This document shows positions 1 through 8,323 of a stretch of DNA of 25,613 nucleotides, in pieces (positions within the stretch are counted from its first letter, which is position 1; every line of letters begins with the position of its first letter). The translations under genes and the position numbers were made by a program. Below the pieces are notes generated by a model, which was given only the letters and a program-made list of their open reading frames with translations, was not told where the DNA came from and ran no database searches. The DNA comes from Lachnospiraceae bacterium UBA1748 (GTDB taxonomy: Bacteria > Bacillota > Clostridia > Lachnospirales > Lachnospiraceae): positions 1 to 25,613 of the forward strand of contig DCHQ01000012.1 of the NCBI GenBank assembly GCA_002314855.1, written 5' to 3'.

Positions 1-1
1 T

Positions 2-157
2 GGACAGTGTAACCCATTCCAGGCTAGCTACATCACAGATATCATCAAGGATCTTGAAGCAGGAAAGGCTCCAGCTCAGAAGACTATCGTAATGGATGAG
101 AAGGGATTTGATGCTACAACTATTACACAGGAAGATGTTGATAATTACGGAATCTAA
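2..157 (+). CDS. Sugar ABC transporter substrate-binding protein, C-terminal fragment
   Basis: The open frame enters at the left edge and stops with TAA at 155-157, giving the last 51 residues of a protein whose start lies outside the window. It contains a CNPF motif, a helix ending in EAGKAP and the closing sequence QEDVDNYGI. The layout matches the end of the Peripla_BP_4 sugar-binding proteins, and the CNP motif recurs in the second binding protein at 3898-4959. It directly precedes the ATPase and permease genes of the same transporter type, so it is most likely the main extracellular sugar receptor. Sugar specificity cannot be read from this fragment. Confidence 0.75.
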   Translation, partial: GQCNPFQASYITDIIKDLEAGKAPAQKTIVMDEKGFDATTITQEDVDNYGI

Positions 158-183
158 TTAATCAATAAGTATTAAGATAATGG

Positions 184-228
184 CGCGGCGTAGCGTGAGT
201 ATTATACCAGCTTCGCCGCGTTATTTTT
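184..228 (+). terminator. Hairpin with T run between binding protein and ATPase genes
   Basis: CGCGGCG at 184-190 pairs with CGCCGCG at 214-220, with AGC/GCT able to extend the stem inward, and a T-rich tail TTATTTTT follows. It sits inside an apparent operon, so it probably acts as a partial terminator or mRNA-stabilising hairpin that lets the binding protein be made in excess over the membrane parts. Confidence 0.7.
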
Positions 229-249
229 AAGAAGAAGGAGGCCAAAAAC

Positions 250-1761
250 TTGAGCGAAAATGTAGTTCTTGAACTTAAGAATATTCGTAAAAGATTCGGT
301 CCTGTTCAGGCTCTTAAGGGAGTTAATTTCAAACTTTGCGAAGGTGAAATTCATGCTCTTATGGGTGAAAATGGTGCAGGAAAGTCTACATTAATAAAAG
401 TCCTCACAGGCGTATATACCAAAGATGAGGGAAGTATACATATGAAAGGATATGATGGAGATATAGCAATACACTCTCCACAGGAAGCTCAGGATGCAGG
501 AATCAGTACTGTATACCAGGAGATAACTCTTTGTCCTAATTTATCAGTAGCTGAGAATATGTATATTGGTCGTGGTAAAGAAATCATTCAGAACTGGAAA
601 AAAATGAATGATAATGCCAACAAGATACTTGAGTCACTTGATATTCCAACATCAGCTACTACCCAGCTTGCCAACTGTTCAATAGCAGTTCAACAAATGG
701 TAGCCATTGCAAGAGCAGTTGATATGGATTGTAAGGTTCTTATTCTTGATGAGCCAACTTCATCATTAGATGATCAGGAAGTAGCTAAGCTTTTCAAGCT
801 TATGCGTGACCTTAAAGCAAGAGGCGTTGGTATCATATTTGTAACTCATTTCCTTGACCAGGTTTATGAAGTTTGTGACAAGATAACAGTTCTTCGAGAT
901 GGTGTGCAGGAAGGTGAGTATAAAACAGAAGAACTCCCAAGACTTCAGCTTGTATCTAAGATGCTTGGTAAAGAGATAGATGATCTTTCTGATATTAAGA
1001 ATGATGAAGCTATCATGCAAGATACTAATGAGGAAAATGTAATAGAGACCAATCAGCTTACTAGTACATCAGGTATTAGTCCTCTCGACTTCTATATTAA
1101 AAAGGGAGAGGTTAATGGTTTCACTGGTCTTCTTGGTTCAGGACGAAGTGAATGTGTTAGAGCAATATTTGGTGCTGACAAGGTAGTTGGTGGAACTATC
1201 AAGAAGAATGGTAAATTGGTTAAGATTAATAAACCAATCGATGCTATGAAAGCTGGTATTGCTTATCTTCCAGAGGATAGAAAGGTTGATGGTATAATTG
1301 GCGACCTTTCAGTAAGAGAAAATATTATATTGGCACTTCAGGTTCTTGAAGGATTCTGGAAGCCATTTACAAGGGCAGAGGCCGATGATTTTGCAGAAAA
1401 ATATATTAAGCTGTTAGGAATTAAAACAGCGTCAGCTGATACACCGATTAAATCATTGTCAGGTGGTAATCAGCAGAAATGTATTGTTGCAAGATGGCTG
1501 CTGACACACCCAGAGTACTTAATACTTGATGAGCCAACAAGAGGTATTGATGTAGGTACAAAGGTTGATATTCAGAAGCTTGTTCTTAAGTTAGCTTCAG
1601 AAGGTATGAGTATTACATTTATTTCATCAGAAACGGATGAGATGCTTCGTACCTGTTCACGATTAATCGTAATGCGTGATAGAAAAGTTGTAGGAGAACT
1701 TACAGGTAGTGATCTCACTCAGAATAAGATCATGAGTGTAATAGCTGGAGGTGATAAGTAG
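250..1761 (+). CDS. ytfR: Sugar ABC transporter double ATPase (YtfR-type)
   Basis: This 503-residue protein has two fused ABC nucleotide-binding domains, as in RbsA/MglA/YtfR, and would power monosaccharide import on the inner face of the membrane. The first half has a canonical Walker A (GENGAGKST, residues 39-47), Walker B (LILDEPT, 164-170) and a degenerate signature around ANCSIAVQQ. The second half has the degenerate Walker A typical of the family (GLLGSGRS, 293-300), an intact LSGGNQQK signature (403-410) and LILDEPT (424-430). The start is TTG, 8 nt after AAGGAGG at 235-241. The stop lies 2 nt before the first permease. The adjacent permeases resemble E. coli YtfT and YjfF, which favours a galactofuranose-type importer; the actual sugar is inferred. 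Confidence 0.93.
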   Translation: MSENVVLELKNIRKRFGPVQALKGVNFKLCEGEIHALMGENGAGKSTLIKVLTGVYTKDEGSIHMKGYDGDIAIHSPQEAQDAGISTVYQEITLCPNLSVAENMYIGRGKEIIQNWKKMNDNANKILESLDIPTSATTQLANCSIAVQQMVAIARAVDMDCKVLILDEPTSSLDDQEVAKLFKLMRDLKARGVGIIFVTHFLDQVYEVCDKITVLRDGVQEGEYKTEELPRLQLVSKMLGKEIDDLSDIKNDEAIMQDTNEENVIETNQLTSTSGISPLDFYIKKGEVNGFTGLLGSGRSECVRAIFGADKVVGGTIKKNGKLVKINKPIDAMKAGIAYLPEDRKVDGIIGDLSVRENIILALQVLEGFWKPFTRAEADDFAEKYIKLLGIKTASADTPIKSLSGGNQQKCIVARWLLTHPEYLILDEPTRGIDVGTKVDIQKLVLKLASEGMSITFISSETDEMLRTCSRLIVMRDRKVVGELTGSDLTQNKIMSVIAGGDK

Positions 1762-1763
1762 AT

Positions 1764-2849
1764 ATGAAGAAAAACAGTTTTATTTCAAAAATAGCTGGCA
1801 ATAGAATATTGATACCTATCGTAGCCCTACTTATTCTGGCTGTGTTCAACTTCATTGCCGATCCTTCATTCTTTAAGATTACTTTAGGATACAACAATCT
1901 TGGTAATCCAGTTCTTTCAGGTTACCTTATAACTATCCTTGACTATGGTTCAGAGCTTGCTATTCTTGCACTTGGTATGACACTTGTTACAGCTGCTTCT
2001 GGTGGACAGGATATTTCAGTTGGTGCCGCCATTGCCATAGCTGGTAGTGCTATGCTTCGTGTGTTATGTGGAGCTGATGGTAGAGCAGAGACTCTTCAGA
2101 CACCTATCATTGTAGCATTTTTAATCGCAGTAGTTATTGCCATGGCATTTGGAGCTTTCAATGGTATACTTGTTGCTTACTTTAAGATACAGCCAATGAT
2201 TGCAACACTTATCCTTTTTACTGCAGGTCGTTCTATTGCTGCATGGATTAACAATAATCAACTTCCAATTGTTAATGATCAGGGCTTTACAGTATTTGGT
2301 GGATTTATTCCAGGTATTCCAATTCCAACTCCATTCTTTATTGCTGCTGCATGCGTTGTTGTAATCATGCTTGTACTTAAGTTCACTAACCTTGGTTTAT
2401 ATACACAGGCCGTTGGTATTAATGAGAGTTCATCAAGATTAAATGGTCTTAACCCAGAATTCATTAAGTTTATTACATTTGTAATACTTGGTATATGTGT
2501 AGCAGTTGCAGCTCTCATCAAAGTAAGCCGTTTATCAACAATTAACTATTCAGTTATTGCTAAGGATATTGAAATGGATGCCATTCTCGCAGTTGCACTT
2601 GGTGGTAACTCACTTAGTGGTGGTAAGTTTAATATGTGGGCTTCAGTTCTTGGTGCCTATGTTATTCAGTTCCTTACAACTACTCTTTACAAGTTCAATG
2701 TTCAGTCAGATGCTCTTCCAGCATACAAGGCTATAGTAGTAATTATTCTTGTAATAATTAGTGCTCCTACTGTTCGTGAATGGATGGGAAATATGTGGAC
2801 AAGAATGAATGAGAAAAAGGATGCAAAGGAGGCTAAAGTAAATGGCTGA
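1764..2849 (+). CDS. ytfT: Sugar ABC transporter permease (YtfT-type)
   Basis: This 361-residue polytopic membrane protein is of the BPD_transp_2 (RbsC-like) family. Visible family landmarks are GMTLVTAASGGQDISVGA in an early helix, NGILVAYFKIQPMIATLIL in the middle, and the late loop AILAVALGGNSLSGGKFN. The pattern matches E. coli YtfT, one of two non-identical permeases of the galactofuranose importer. An unusually complete ribosome site, GGAGGTGAT at 1747-1755, lies inside the end of the ATPase gene, 8 nt before this ATG. It overlaps the next permease gene by 8 nt, so the two subunits are probably made by coupled translation. The last roughly 25 residues are a charged cytoplasmic tail. Confidence 0.92.
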   Translation: MKKNSFISKIAGNRILIPIVALLILAVFNFIADPSFFKITLGYNNLGNPVLSGYLITILDYGSELAILALGMTLVTAASGGQDISVGAAIAIAGSAMLRVLCGADGRAETLQTPIIVAFLIAVVIAMAFGAFNGILVAYFKIQPMIATLILFTAGRSIAAWINNNQLPIVNDQGFTVFGGFIPGIPIPTPFFIAAACVVVIMLVLKFTNLGLYTQAVGINESSSRLNGLNPEFIKFITFVILGICVAVAALIKVSRLSTINYSVIAKDIEMDAILAVALGGNSLSGGKFNMWASVLGAYVIQFLTTTLYKFNVQSDALPAYKAIVVIILVIISAPTVREWMGNMWTRMNEKKDAKEAKVNG

Positions 2850-3876
2850 AAAGAAACCTAGCATTTTAAACAGATTAAGAAATATGACAGACACCAATCT
2901 GCTCCTCACTATTACTATAGTAATGTTTTTCTTAATGTATATTGGTGCCATAGTTTTCCAGGGAAAAGGCTTTTTAAAGCCACAGACATTCTTTAATATT
3001 CTGAATGCCAATGCAGCTCTTATAATTCTTTCAGTAGGATTAAGTATTGTAATGATATCAGGAAGTATTGATATTTCAGTTGGTGGTGTTACTGCTTTAG
3101 TATGTATGAGCTGTGCAGTACATCTTGACTATAAGGGCGGAAATGTATTTACTGCATTTCTTTTAGCACTTGGTATAGGTATTGCTTTTGGTTTTATACA
3201 AGGTATACTTATAGCATATCTGGATATACAACCATTCATTGTTACTCTGGCGGGTATGTTTTTTGCCAGGGGTATGACGACAATAGTTAACACTAACCCA
3301 TTCAATGTTGAGAATCCAGCACTTGTAGCTCTTAAAGATACACGTATTCCTGTACCATTCCTTGGATCTTATAACAAGCTTGGAGAGTATATTAATGCTT
3401 ACGTTGAAATTGGAGCTTTAGTAGCAGTAGCAGTTGTGCTTATTCTTTTCTTTGTACTTAGATGGACAAGGCTTGGTAGAAACTTCTACGCTCTTGGTGG
3501 TAACAGACAGAGTGCTCTCATGCTTGGTATTAATGTTAAGAGAACCAAGTTCTATGCTCACCTTTTATGTGGTTTTCTCTCAGGAATTGGTGGATTTGTG
3601 TATTTCTTACACGTAGGTTCTGGTGCTCCAACTCATGCAGCAGGTGCTGAGATGAATGCCATAGCAGCTTCCATTATTGGTGGTACTCTTCTTACTGGTG
3701 GTGTAGGTAATGTAATTGGTACATTCTTCGGTGTACTTTCACTTAGTACCATTCAGAACATCGTTAACTCGGCAGGTCTTGATGATGCATGGTGGACAGG
3801 TATTACAATAGCTGCAATGCTTTGCCTTTTCCTTGTTATCCAGAGTTTAGTTCTTTCTAGAAAAAAGAAAAAATAA
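2842..3876 (+). CDS. yjfF: Sugar ABC transporter permease (YjfF-type)
   Basis: This 344-residue second permease is the partner of the preceding gene in a heterodimeric channel. Family landmarks are VMISGSIDISVGGVTAL, LDIQPFIVTLAGMFFARGM, the conserved loop IGGTLLTGGVGNVIGT and a WW pair in the last helical region, all as in E. coli YjfF. The ATG lies inside the end of the upstream permease (8-nt overlap), with AAGGAGG at 2826-2832 as ribosome site. The protein ends in a lysine-rich tail. Having two different permeases plus a double ATPase is the typical YtfQRT-YjfF arrangement, unlike ribose systems that use one permease. Confidence 0.92.
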   Translation: MAEKKPSILNRLRNMTDTNLLLTITIVMFFLMYIGAIVFQGKGFLKPQTFFNILNANAALIILSVGLSIVMISGSIDISVGGVTALVCMSCAVHLDYKGGNVFTAFLLALGIGIAFGFIQGILIAYLDIQPFIVTLAGMFFARGMTTIVNTNPFNVENPALVALKDTRIPVPFLGSYNKLGEYINAYVEIGALVAVAVVLILFFVLRWTRLGRNFYALGGNRQSALMLGINVKRTKFYAHLLCGFLSGIGGFVYFLHVGSGAPTHAAGAEMNAIAASIIGGTLLTGGVGNVIGTFFGVLSLSTIQNIVNSAGLDDAWWTGITIAAMLCLFLVIQSLVLSRKKKK

Positions 3877-3897
3877 AACTAAGGATAAAGGGATCAT

Positions 3898-4959
3898 ATG
3901 CATTCATTAATTAATAAGATTTGCTATTCATTTTCTATATTAGGATTAATGCTTACATTACTAGCCTGTACCCCAGGCCAGTATTCAAATAGTGTTTCCC
4001 AAAACAATGAGGAGAACCCGCAAGATGTTATTCTTGTGGGGTTTTCTCAGTTAGGGGCGGAATCAGATTGGCGTAGTGCCAATACGGTTTCTATGAAGGA
4101 AGCATTTAGCTCGGACGAAAAATACAGACTTGTTTTCGAGGATGGTCAGCAGAAACAGTCCAATCAGATTACTGCTATCCGTAAGTTCATACAGCAGGAG
4201 GTTGATTATATAATACTCGCTCCTGTAACAGAAGAAGGCTGGGATACAGTACTTCAGGAAGCCAAGGAAGCAGATATACCAGTAATATTGGTAGATAGAA
4301 TGATATCCTGTCAGGATGATTCACTTTATACATGCTTCGTGGGTTCTGATTTTGAACTGGAAGGATATAAACTTACGGAATGGTTCAATTCTTATGTTAC
4401 TTCTATGAGAATAAATGCTAGCGATATTAATATAGTTAACATTCAGGGAAATATAGGAAGTACAGCTCAGATAGGACGAACAGAGGCACTTCGAGAAGCT
4501 GCCAATAAATATGGATGGAATTTACTTGATGAGCGATGTGGAGAATTTACCGAGACAAAAGGTAAGGAAGTAATGACAGCTTTTCTTCAGGAGTATGACA
4601 ATATTAATGTGGTATATTGCGAGAATGATAATGAAGCCTTTGGAGCCATCTCAGCCATAGAAGCGGCTGGAAAAAAAGTGGGTCCTAATATAGAAAGGGG
4701 CGAAATAATGGTCCTGGCTTTTGATGGTGTTTCAGAAAAAGCGGTTTCTTATGTGAAAGAAGGTAAGATTACATGCATAGCTGAGTGTAACCCATTACAT
4801 GGTCCAAGAGTTCATTCTATCATATCTACTCTTGGTGTTGGAGGTACACCTGATAAAATATCTTATGTTGACGAAGGTATTATTACAGCTAATACTTCTG
4901 TGAAGACAGTTACTGTAAATGATAAAGACTATCAAGTTACAATACTTGATAAAGAATAA
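3898..4959 (+). CDS. YtfQ-like sugar-binding lipoprotein
   Basis: This 353-residue extracellular sugar-binding protein is anchored as a lipoprotein: a hydrophobic signal ends in the lipobox LLAC with Cys24. The mature part is a Peripla_BP_4 domain very like E. coli YtfQ: GFSQLGAESDWR near residue 48, DGQQKQSNQI, LAPVTEEGW and a CNPLHGP segment near the end. It follows the permease by 21 nt with a modest ribosome site (AAAGGGA at 3887-3893) and is closed by the terminator at 4962. It is the second binding protein of this locus, since another ends at 157. It may widen substrate range or feed a sensor; which of these cannot be decided here. Confidence 0.88.
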   Translation: MHSLINKICYSFSILGLMLTLLACTPGQYSNSVSQNNEENPQDVILVGFSQLGAESDWRSANTVSMKEAFSSDEKYRLVFEDGQQKQSNQITAIRKFIQQEVDYIILAPVTEEGWDTVLQEAKEADIPVILVDRMISCQDDSLYTCFVGSDFELEGYKLTEWFNSYVTSMRINASDINIVNIQGNIGSTAQIGRTEALREAANKYGWNLLDERCGEFTETKGKEVMTAFLQEYDNINVVYCENDNEAFGAISAIEAAGKKVGPNIERGEIMVLAFDGVSEKAVSYVKEGKITCIAECNPLHGPRVHSIISTLGVGGTPDKISYVDEGIITANTSVKTVTVNDKDYQVTILDKE

Positions 4960-4961
4960 AA

Positions 4962-4994
4962 AAAAGGTCGTTAGATTTTTTCTAACGACCTTTT
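4962..4994. terminator. Bidirectional intrinsic terminator
   Basis: A perfect 14-bp stem pairs 4962-4975 with 4981-4994 around a 5-nt T loop, with A tracts on the left and T tracts on the right. It can end the sugar transporter operon on the plus strand and the convergent acyltransferase gene on the minus strand. Confidence 0.9.
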
Positions 4995-5010
4995 AATGTG
5001 CTCTGGATGT

Positions 5011-6093
5011 TTATTTTTGTCTTATCTTTTTAACTGTTTTTAAGAATAGATCTTTTACAAAATTGATGCATGCAGCTATGATAAGTGCTGTTCCAAGCCA
5101 TACGACATCGGCTGGAAGCCATTTAATCTTATCAACTAAGTTATCATAAATGAACATTGTATTCTCTCTGAGCTGAGGCTCGAAAAGAAGTATCATTAAT
5201 GAACCGCCTGCAAGGAATGAAATGATATTACCAGGTATTGAAGCCTTTTCTTTGCCATTTGCCAGTCTCTTTTCCTTAATCTTGTCGCAAATCAGTCTAA
5301 AGTCTATGTAGAGACCAACCATAAGAAGATATGTAAGTCCGTCAGCTACGTAATAGAAAAGTCCCTGCTCCATACGTTTGAATGTATACCATACGTTAAC
5401 TCCCCATGCAGCAAGCATTATCACGTTGGAAAGAAGAATTCTAGGCTTTGTCCATTTAACCTTAGGGAAAAAGTTGTTCTCAAGGAAATGACCTGTAAGA
5501 GGTAGAATAACAAGGTCTGTATAGAATGTTACATGAAGCTGTATTCTATCTAATCCAAGCAATATCTCAAGTGGAGGAAGTATTGCAAATACTATTACAT
5601 ATCCTCCAAGAAGATAATACATAAGCTTATCAGACATGTTCTTAACAAGAATACGAAGGAAAGGAAGTATTATCAGGAAAGCCAGGTAACTTCTTAGGAA
5701 CCAGTACTGGTAAATAACAGAAGTAGAATAAATTTTCTTAAGTATTTCAATGAGATTAAAATTTTGTTCAGGATATCTGATGGTGCAGTCATAAATGCAC
5801 TGGAAAAATCCGAAGACTATGATAAGAAGAACATATTTTAATATTCTCTTTTTAAATAAAGTCTTAAGGTCTTCTTCTTTTTTGAGAAGGAGTGCTCCAG
5901 AAATCATGAAAAAGATAGCAATATTTACGAAGGTAAACTGCTGTAAACATATGGATACCCAGTATGATGGATTCCATACAGTTGTTGTCATAAAGTAATG
6001 CTGTCCTCTTAAGTCAGAATGACCGAATAATACGAAGAAAGATGCCAAAACTCTAAGAGCATCTAAGTGATATTTTTTACGTTTATAATCCAT
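5011..6093 (-). CDS. Acyltransferase 3 family integral membrane protein
   Basis: This 360-residue protein has about ten hydrophobic segments and the N-terminal acyltransferase-3 signature LDALRVLASFFVLFGHS, including the spaced Arg14 and His25 that mark the OafA/WecH/NodX family. Such enzymes move acetyl or other acyl groups onto sugars of surface polysaccharides, peptidoglycan or secondary polymers. AAAGGTTG lies just upstream of the ATG as ribosome site. It is a single-gene unit convergent with the sugar transporter and divergent from the MoxR operon, so the neighbours do not reveal its acceptor. Length is usual for the stand-alone membrane domain; no extra SGNH domain is present. Confidence 0.85.
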   Translation of the reverse strand: MDYKRKKYHLDALRVLASFFVLFGHSDLRGQHYFMTTTVWNPSYWVSICLQQFTFVNIAIFFMISGALLLKKEEDLKTLFKKRILKYVLLIIVFGFFQCIYDCTIRYPEQNFNLIEILKKIYSTSVIYQYWFLRSYLAFLIILPFLRILVKNMSDKLMYYLLGGYVIVFAILPPLEILLGLDRIQLHVTFYTDLVILPLTGHFLENNFFPKVKWTKPRILLSNVIMLAAWGVNVWYTFKRMEQGLFYYVADGLTYLLMVGLYIDFRLICDKIKEKRLANGKEKASIPGNIISFLAGGSLMILLFEPQLRENTMFIYDNLVDKIKWLPADVVWLGTALIIAACINFVKDLFLKTVKKIRQK

Positions 6094-6160
6094 TGTATCA
6101 ACCTTTAATTATAAATTATGATTAATTATTACATTTACCACGAGAAAATATAGTACTTGT

Positions 6161-6172
6161 AATACTAGTATT
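6161..6172. promoter_or_regulatory. Palindromic operator-like site at the MoxR promoter
   Basis: A perfect 12-bp palindrome (AATACTAGTATT) lies at 6161-6172, extendable with one unpaired base to TGTAA/TTTACA. It overlaps the proposed -35 box of the downstream operon, the position expected for a repressor site. No regulator is identified. Confidence 0.35.
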
Positions 6173-6199
6173 TACATATAAGTAAATTGACAAGATAAT
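6171..6199 (+). promoter_or_regulatory. Predicted sigma-A promoter of the MoxR operon
   Basis: TTTACA at 6171-6176 and GATAAT at 6194-6199 are separated by 17 nt, each matching the consensus at five of six positions. It lies about 50 nt upstream of the chosen MoxR start. A TTGACA at 6186-6191 was also noticed but has no correctly spaced -10 box. Confidence 0.5.
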
Positions 6200-6249
6200 T
6201 GTATACGAAGAGACATAAAATTACAAGATTATGTAAACAGGAGGCATTA

Positions 6250-7185
6250 ATGAAAACCAATGAATTAATAGATAATATAAGTAAAGTAATAGTAGGTAAG
6301 GAAGAGACTATAGAGCTGCTTCTTACCTGTATGCTAGCTGGTGGACATGTTCTTCTTGAGGATATTCCAGGAACAGGAAAGACCAAGCTTGCCAGATCAA
6401 TTGCAGCTTCCTGCAAGGCGGATTTTAAGCGTATTCAGTTTACACCAGACCTTCTTCCTAGTGATGTTACAGGTCTTAATGTATATGATGCCAAGCAAAA
6501 TGAATTTGTATTAAAAAAAGGTCCAGTTTTTACAAGCATACTTCTTGCTGATGAGATAAACCGTGCAACACCTCGTACTCAGGCTGGATTACTCGAGTGT
6601 ATGGAAGAGAGACAGGTTACTATCGATGGAGAGACCTATGCCCTTAAGGAGCCTTTCTTCGTAATTGCTACTCAGAACCCAATAGAAAATGCTGGTACTT
6701 TTCCACTTCCTGAGGCTCAGATGGATCGATTCATGATGCGCTTATCAATGGGACTTCCTAGCAAGTCCGAGGAAGAGGATATTCTTCGTAGATTTATGAA
6801 GGAGGAGCCACTTGCCACGCTTGAATCAGTAGTTACTCCAGAAGAAATCGAAACTATGAAAACAGAGATAAAGGAAGTGTTTGTTCATCCTTTAGTTCTT
6901 TCTTATATGGTAGATATAGTTCAGGCCTCGCGTAAAGCATCAGAGGTATTATCTGGAGCAAGCCCAAGAGCAACAATTGCCCTTTGTAATGCTGCAAAGG
7001 CTTATGCTTATCTTAAGGGACGTAAGTATGTTAATCCAGACGATGTTAAGAAGCTTGCTGTTCCAGTACTTGCACATCGACTTGTTATGTCTTTTGGAAG
7101 TACTTCGGCTAAGGATGCAGAGGCAGTTATTGTTAAGATAATTAATCAGGTAGAAACACCTACAGAGAATTTCGAAGTAGGCTAG
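6250..7185 (+). CDS. MoxR-family AAA+ ATPase
   Basis: This 311-residue cytoplasmic AAA+ ATPase is thought to work as a chaperone-like partner of DUF58 proteins. Walker A is DIPGTGKT (residues 38-45), Walker B is LLADEINRA (98-106), and sensor 1 lies in ATQNPIENAGTFPLPEAQMDRF-like family sequence starting at 140. The frame is open upstream to 6199, but I chose the ATG at 6250 because AGGAGG occurs at 6239-6244 and the family begins near here. The DUF58 gene follows after 10 nt. MoxR-DUF58 pairs are widely conserved and often linked to envelope or stress functions; the exact client is unknown. Confidence 0.92.
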   Translation: MKTNELIDNISKVIVGKEETIELLLTCMLAGGHVLLEDIPGTGKTKLARSIAASCKADFKRIQFTPDLLPSDVTGLNVYDAKQNEFVLKKGPVFTSILLADEINRATPRTQAGLLECMEERQVTIDGETYALKEPFFVIATQNPIENAGTFPLPEAQMDRFMMRLSMGLPSKSEEEDILRRFMKEEPLATLESVVTPEEIETMKTEIKEVFVHPLVLSYMVDIVQASRKASEVLSGASPRATIALCNAAKAYAYLKGRKYVNPDDVKKLAVPVLAHRLVMSFGSTSAKDAEAVIVKIINQVETPTENFEVG

Positions 7186-7195
7186 GAGGAATGCT

Positions 7196-8320
7196 TTGTT
7201 AGCTATATTTGTTGGGTTATTTGCATGCCTGGTATATTTGTTTCAGTCATGGATATATGAGAAATACTGGGACAAAGGCCTACGTCTTACACTGGGCTTT
7301 TCCAAGGATGCAGCCTATAGAAAAGAAGAGGTTGACCTCATAGAGGTTGTTGAAAACAGAAAAAAATTGCCCCTTCCAATCCTTACTGTGAAGTTTGAAA
7401 CATCAAGGAATTTGGTTGCGAAGGATGATAAGAATTCATCGGTTTCAGACAACTATTATCGTAATGATATTTTCACTATGCGTTCTATGAGAAAGGTTAC
7501 TAGAACTATTCCTTTTTACTGTGAACAAAGAGGTTACTATGATATTCATGATGTAACTATACTTGCGCCCAACCTGTTTCTCAAAAATGAACAGGTCGCC
7601 AGGGTTGACAAAGACGTATGTATATATGTATATCCAGAACGAATAGTGGATGATTATACCAATAATATTCTAAGTAGAATAACAGGCGATGTTCTTTCTA
7701 AAAGACACAGGCAGGAGGATGTGTTCGAGTTCCGAGGTATACGTGACTACGCTCCAACTGATGAAATGAGAACCATTAACTGGAAGGCTACTGCGAGGAC
7801 AGGTGACCTTAAGGTTAATATGAAGAACTATACTTCTCTTCGAGCAGTAAGAATATTTCTTAATCTTGAGGATACAGGAATTCTTAAGCATACTGAAGCT
7901 GACGAATACGCTATGGCTTTAGCCGCATCACTTTGCGAAAGTATATTAGCGAGTGGCATGCGTGTAATACTCGAAACAAATGGTGTGGATGTAAAAAATG
8001 GACAAAGAATATCCGTACCAGAATCGGGTGGTCGTAGCCAGCTAGATACTATTTTAAAATCATTGGCTAGAATTGATACAAATCAGCCAATCCTGCCATT
8101 TGTTGAAACATTAGGTCAGCAGGTGAAGGATAATACAGCAGGAGTGTATACCATACTTATAACAGCAGAAGTTCGAGATGAATTTGTTAATTTAGTTAAG
8201 GATATTGTTAATCTTAAATCTGATTTTCACGTTCTTCAGGTATATGAACGTCAAAGTGAAGAGAAGGATGTGTGGGGTGGTATTACCTCTAATGTTAAAA
8301 CTGTGTTTATCAAGGATTAA
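7196..8320 (+). CDS. DUF58 domain-containing protein
   Basis: This 374-residue protein begins with one hydrophobic segment (about residues 2-20) followed by a soluble region. The DUF58 hallmark runs from about 178 to 201: FRGIRDYAPTDEMRTINWKA followed by TARTGD. DUF58 proteins are the standard partners of MoxR ATPases and carry a vWA-like C-terminal fold, but their biochemical role is not settled. Translation must start at TTG 7196, because the nearer ATG at 7191 runs into a stop after three codons; GGAGGA at 7185-7190 is the ribosome site and overlaps the MoxR stop. The next gene starts 3 nt after its stop. Confidence 0.88.
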   Translation: MLAIFVGLFACLVYLFQSWIYEKYWDKGLRLTLGFSKDAAYRKEEVDLIEVVENRKKLPLPILTVKFETSRNLVAKDDKNSSVSDNYYRNDIFTMRSMRKVTRTIPFYCEQRGYYDIHDVTILAPNLFLKNEQVARVDKDVCIYVYPERIVDDYTNNILSRITGDVLSKRHRQEDVFEFRGIRDYAPTDEMRTINWKATARTGDLKVNMKNYTSLRAVRIFLNLEDTGILKHTEADEYAMALAASLCESILASGMRVILETNGVDVKNGQRISVPESGGRSQLDTILKSLARIDTNQPILPFVETLGQQVKDNTAGVYTILITAEVRDEFVNLVKDIVNLKSDFHVLQVYERQSEEKDVWGGITSNVKTVFIKD

Positions 8321-8323
8321 TAT

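Noticed and set aside
2842..2849. Overlap of the two permease genes as a possible frameshift or fusion
   Set aside because: Both proteins are complete with family-typical ends and the second has its own AAGGAGG; this is ordinary coupled translation.
3434..3616. Second plus-strand frame inside the YjfF-type permease
   Set aside because: Out-of-frame shadow with no ribosome site within a well-conserved permease gene.
6199..6249. Upstream extension of the MoxR reading frame
   Set aside because: The strong AGGAGG at 6239-6244 directly precedes ATG 6250, the family starts there, and the extra 17 residues overlap the predicted promoter region.
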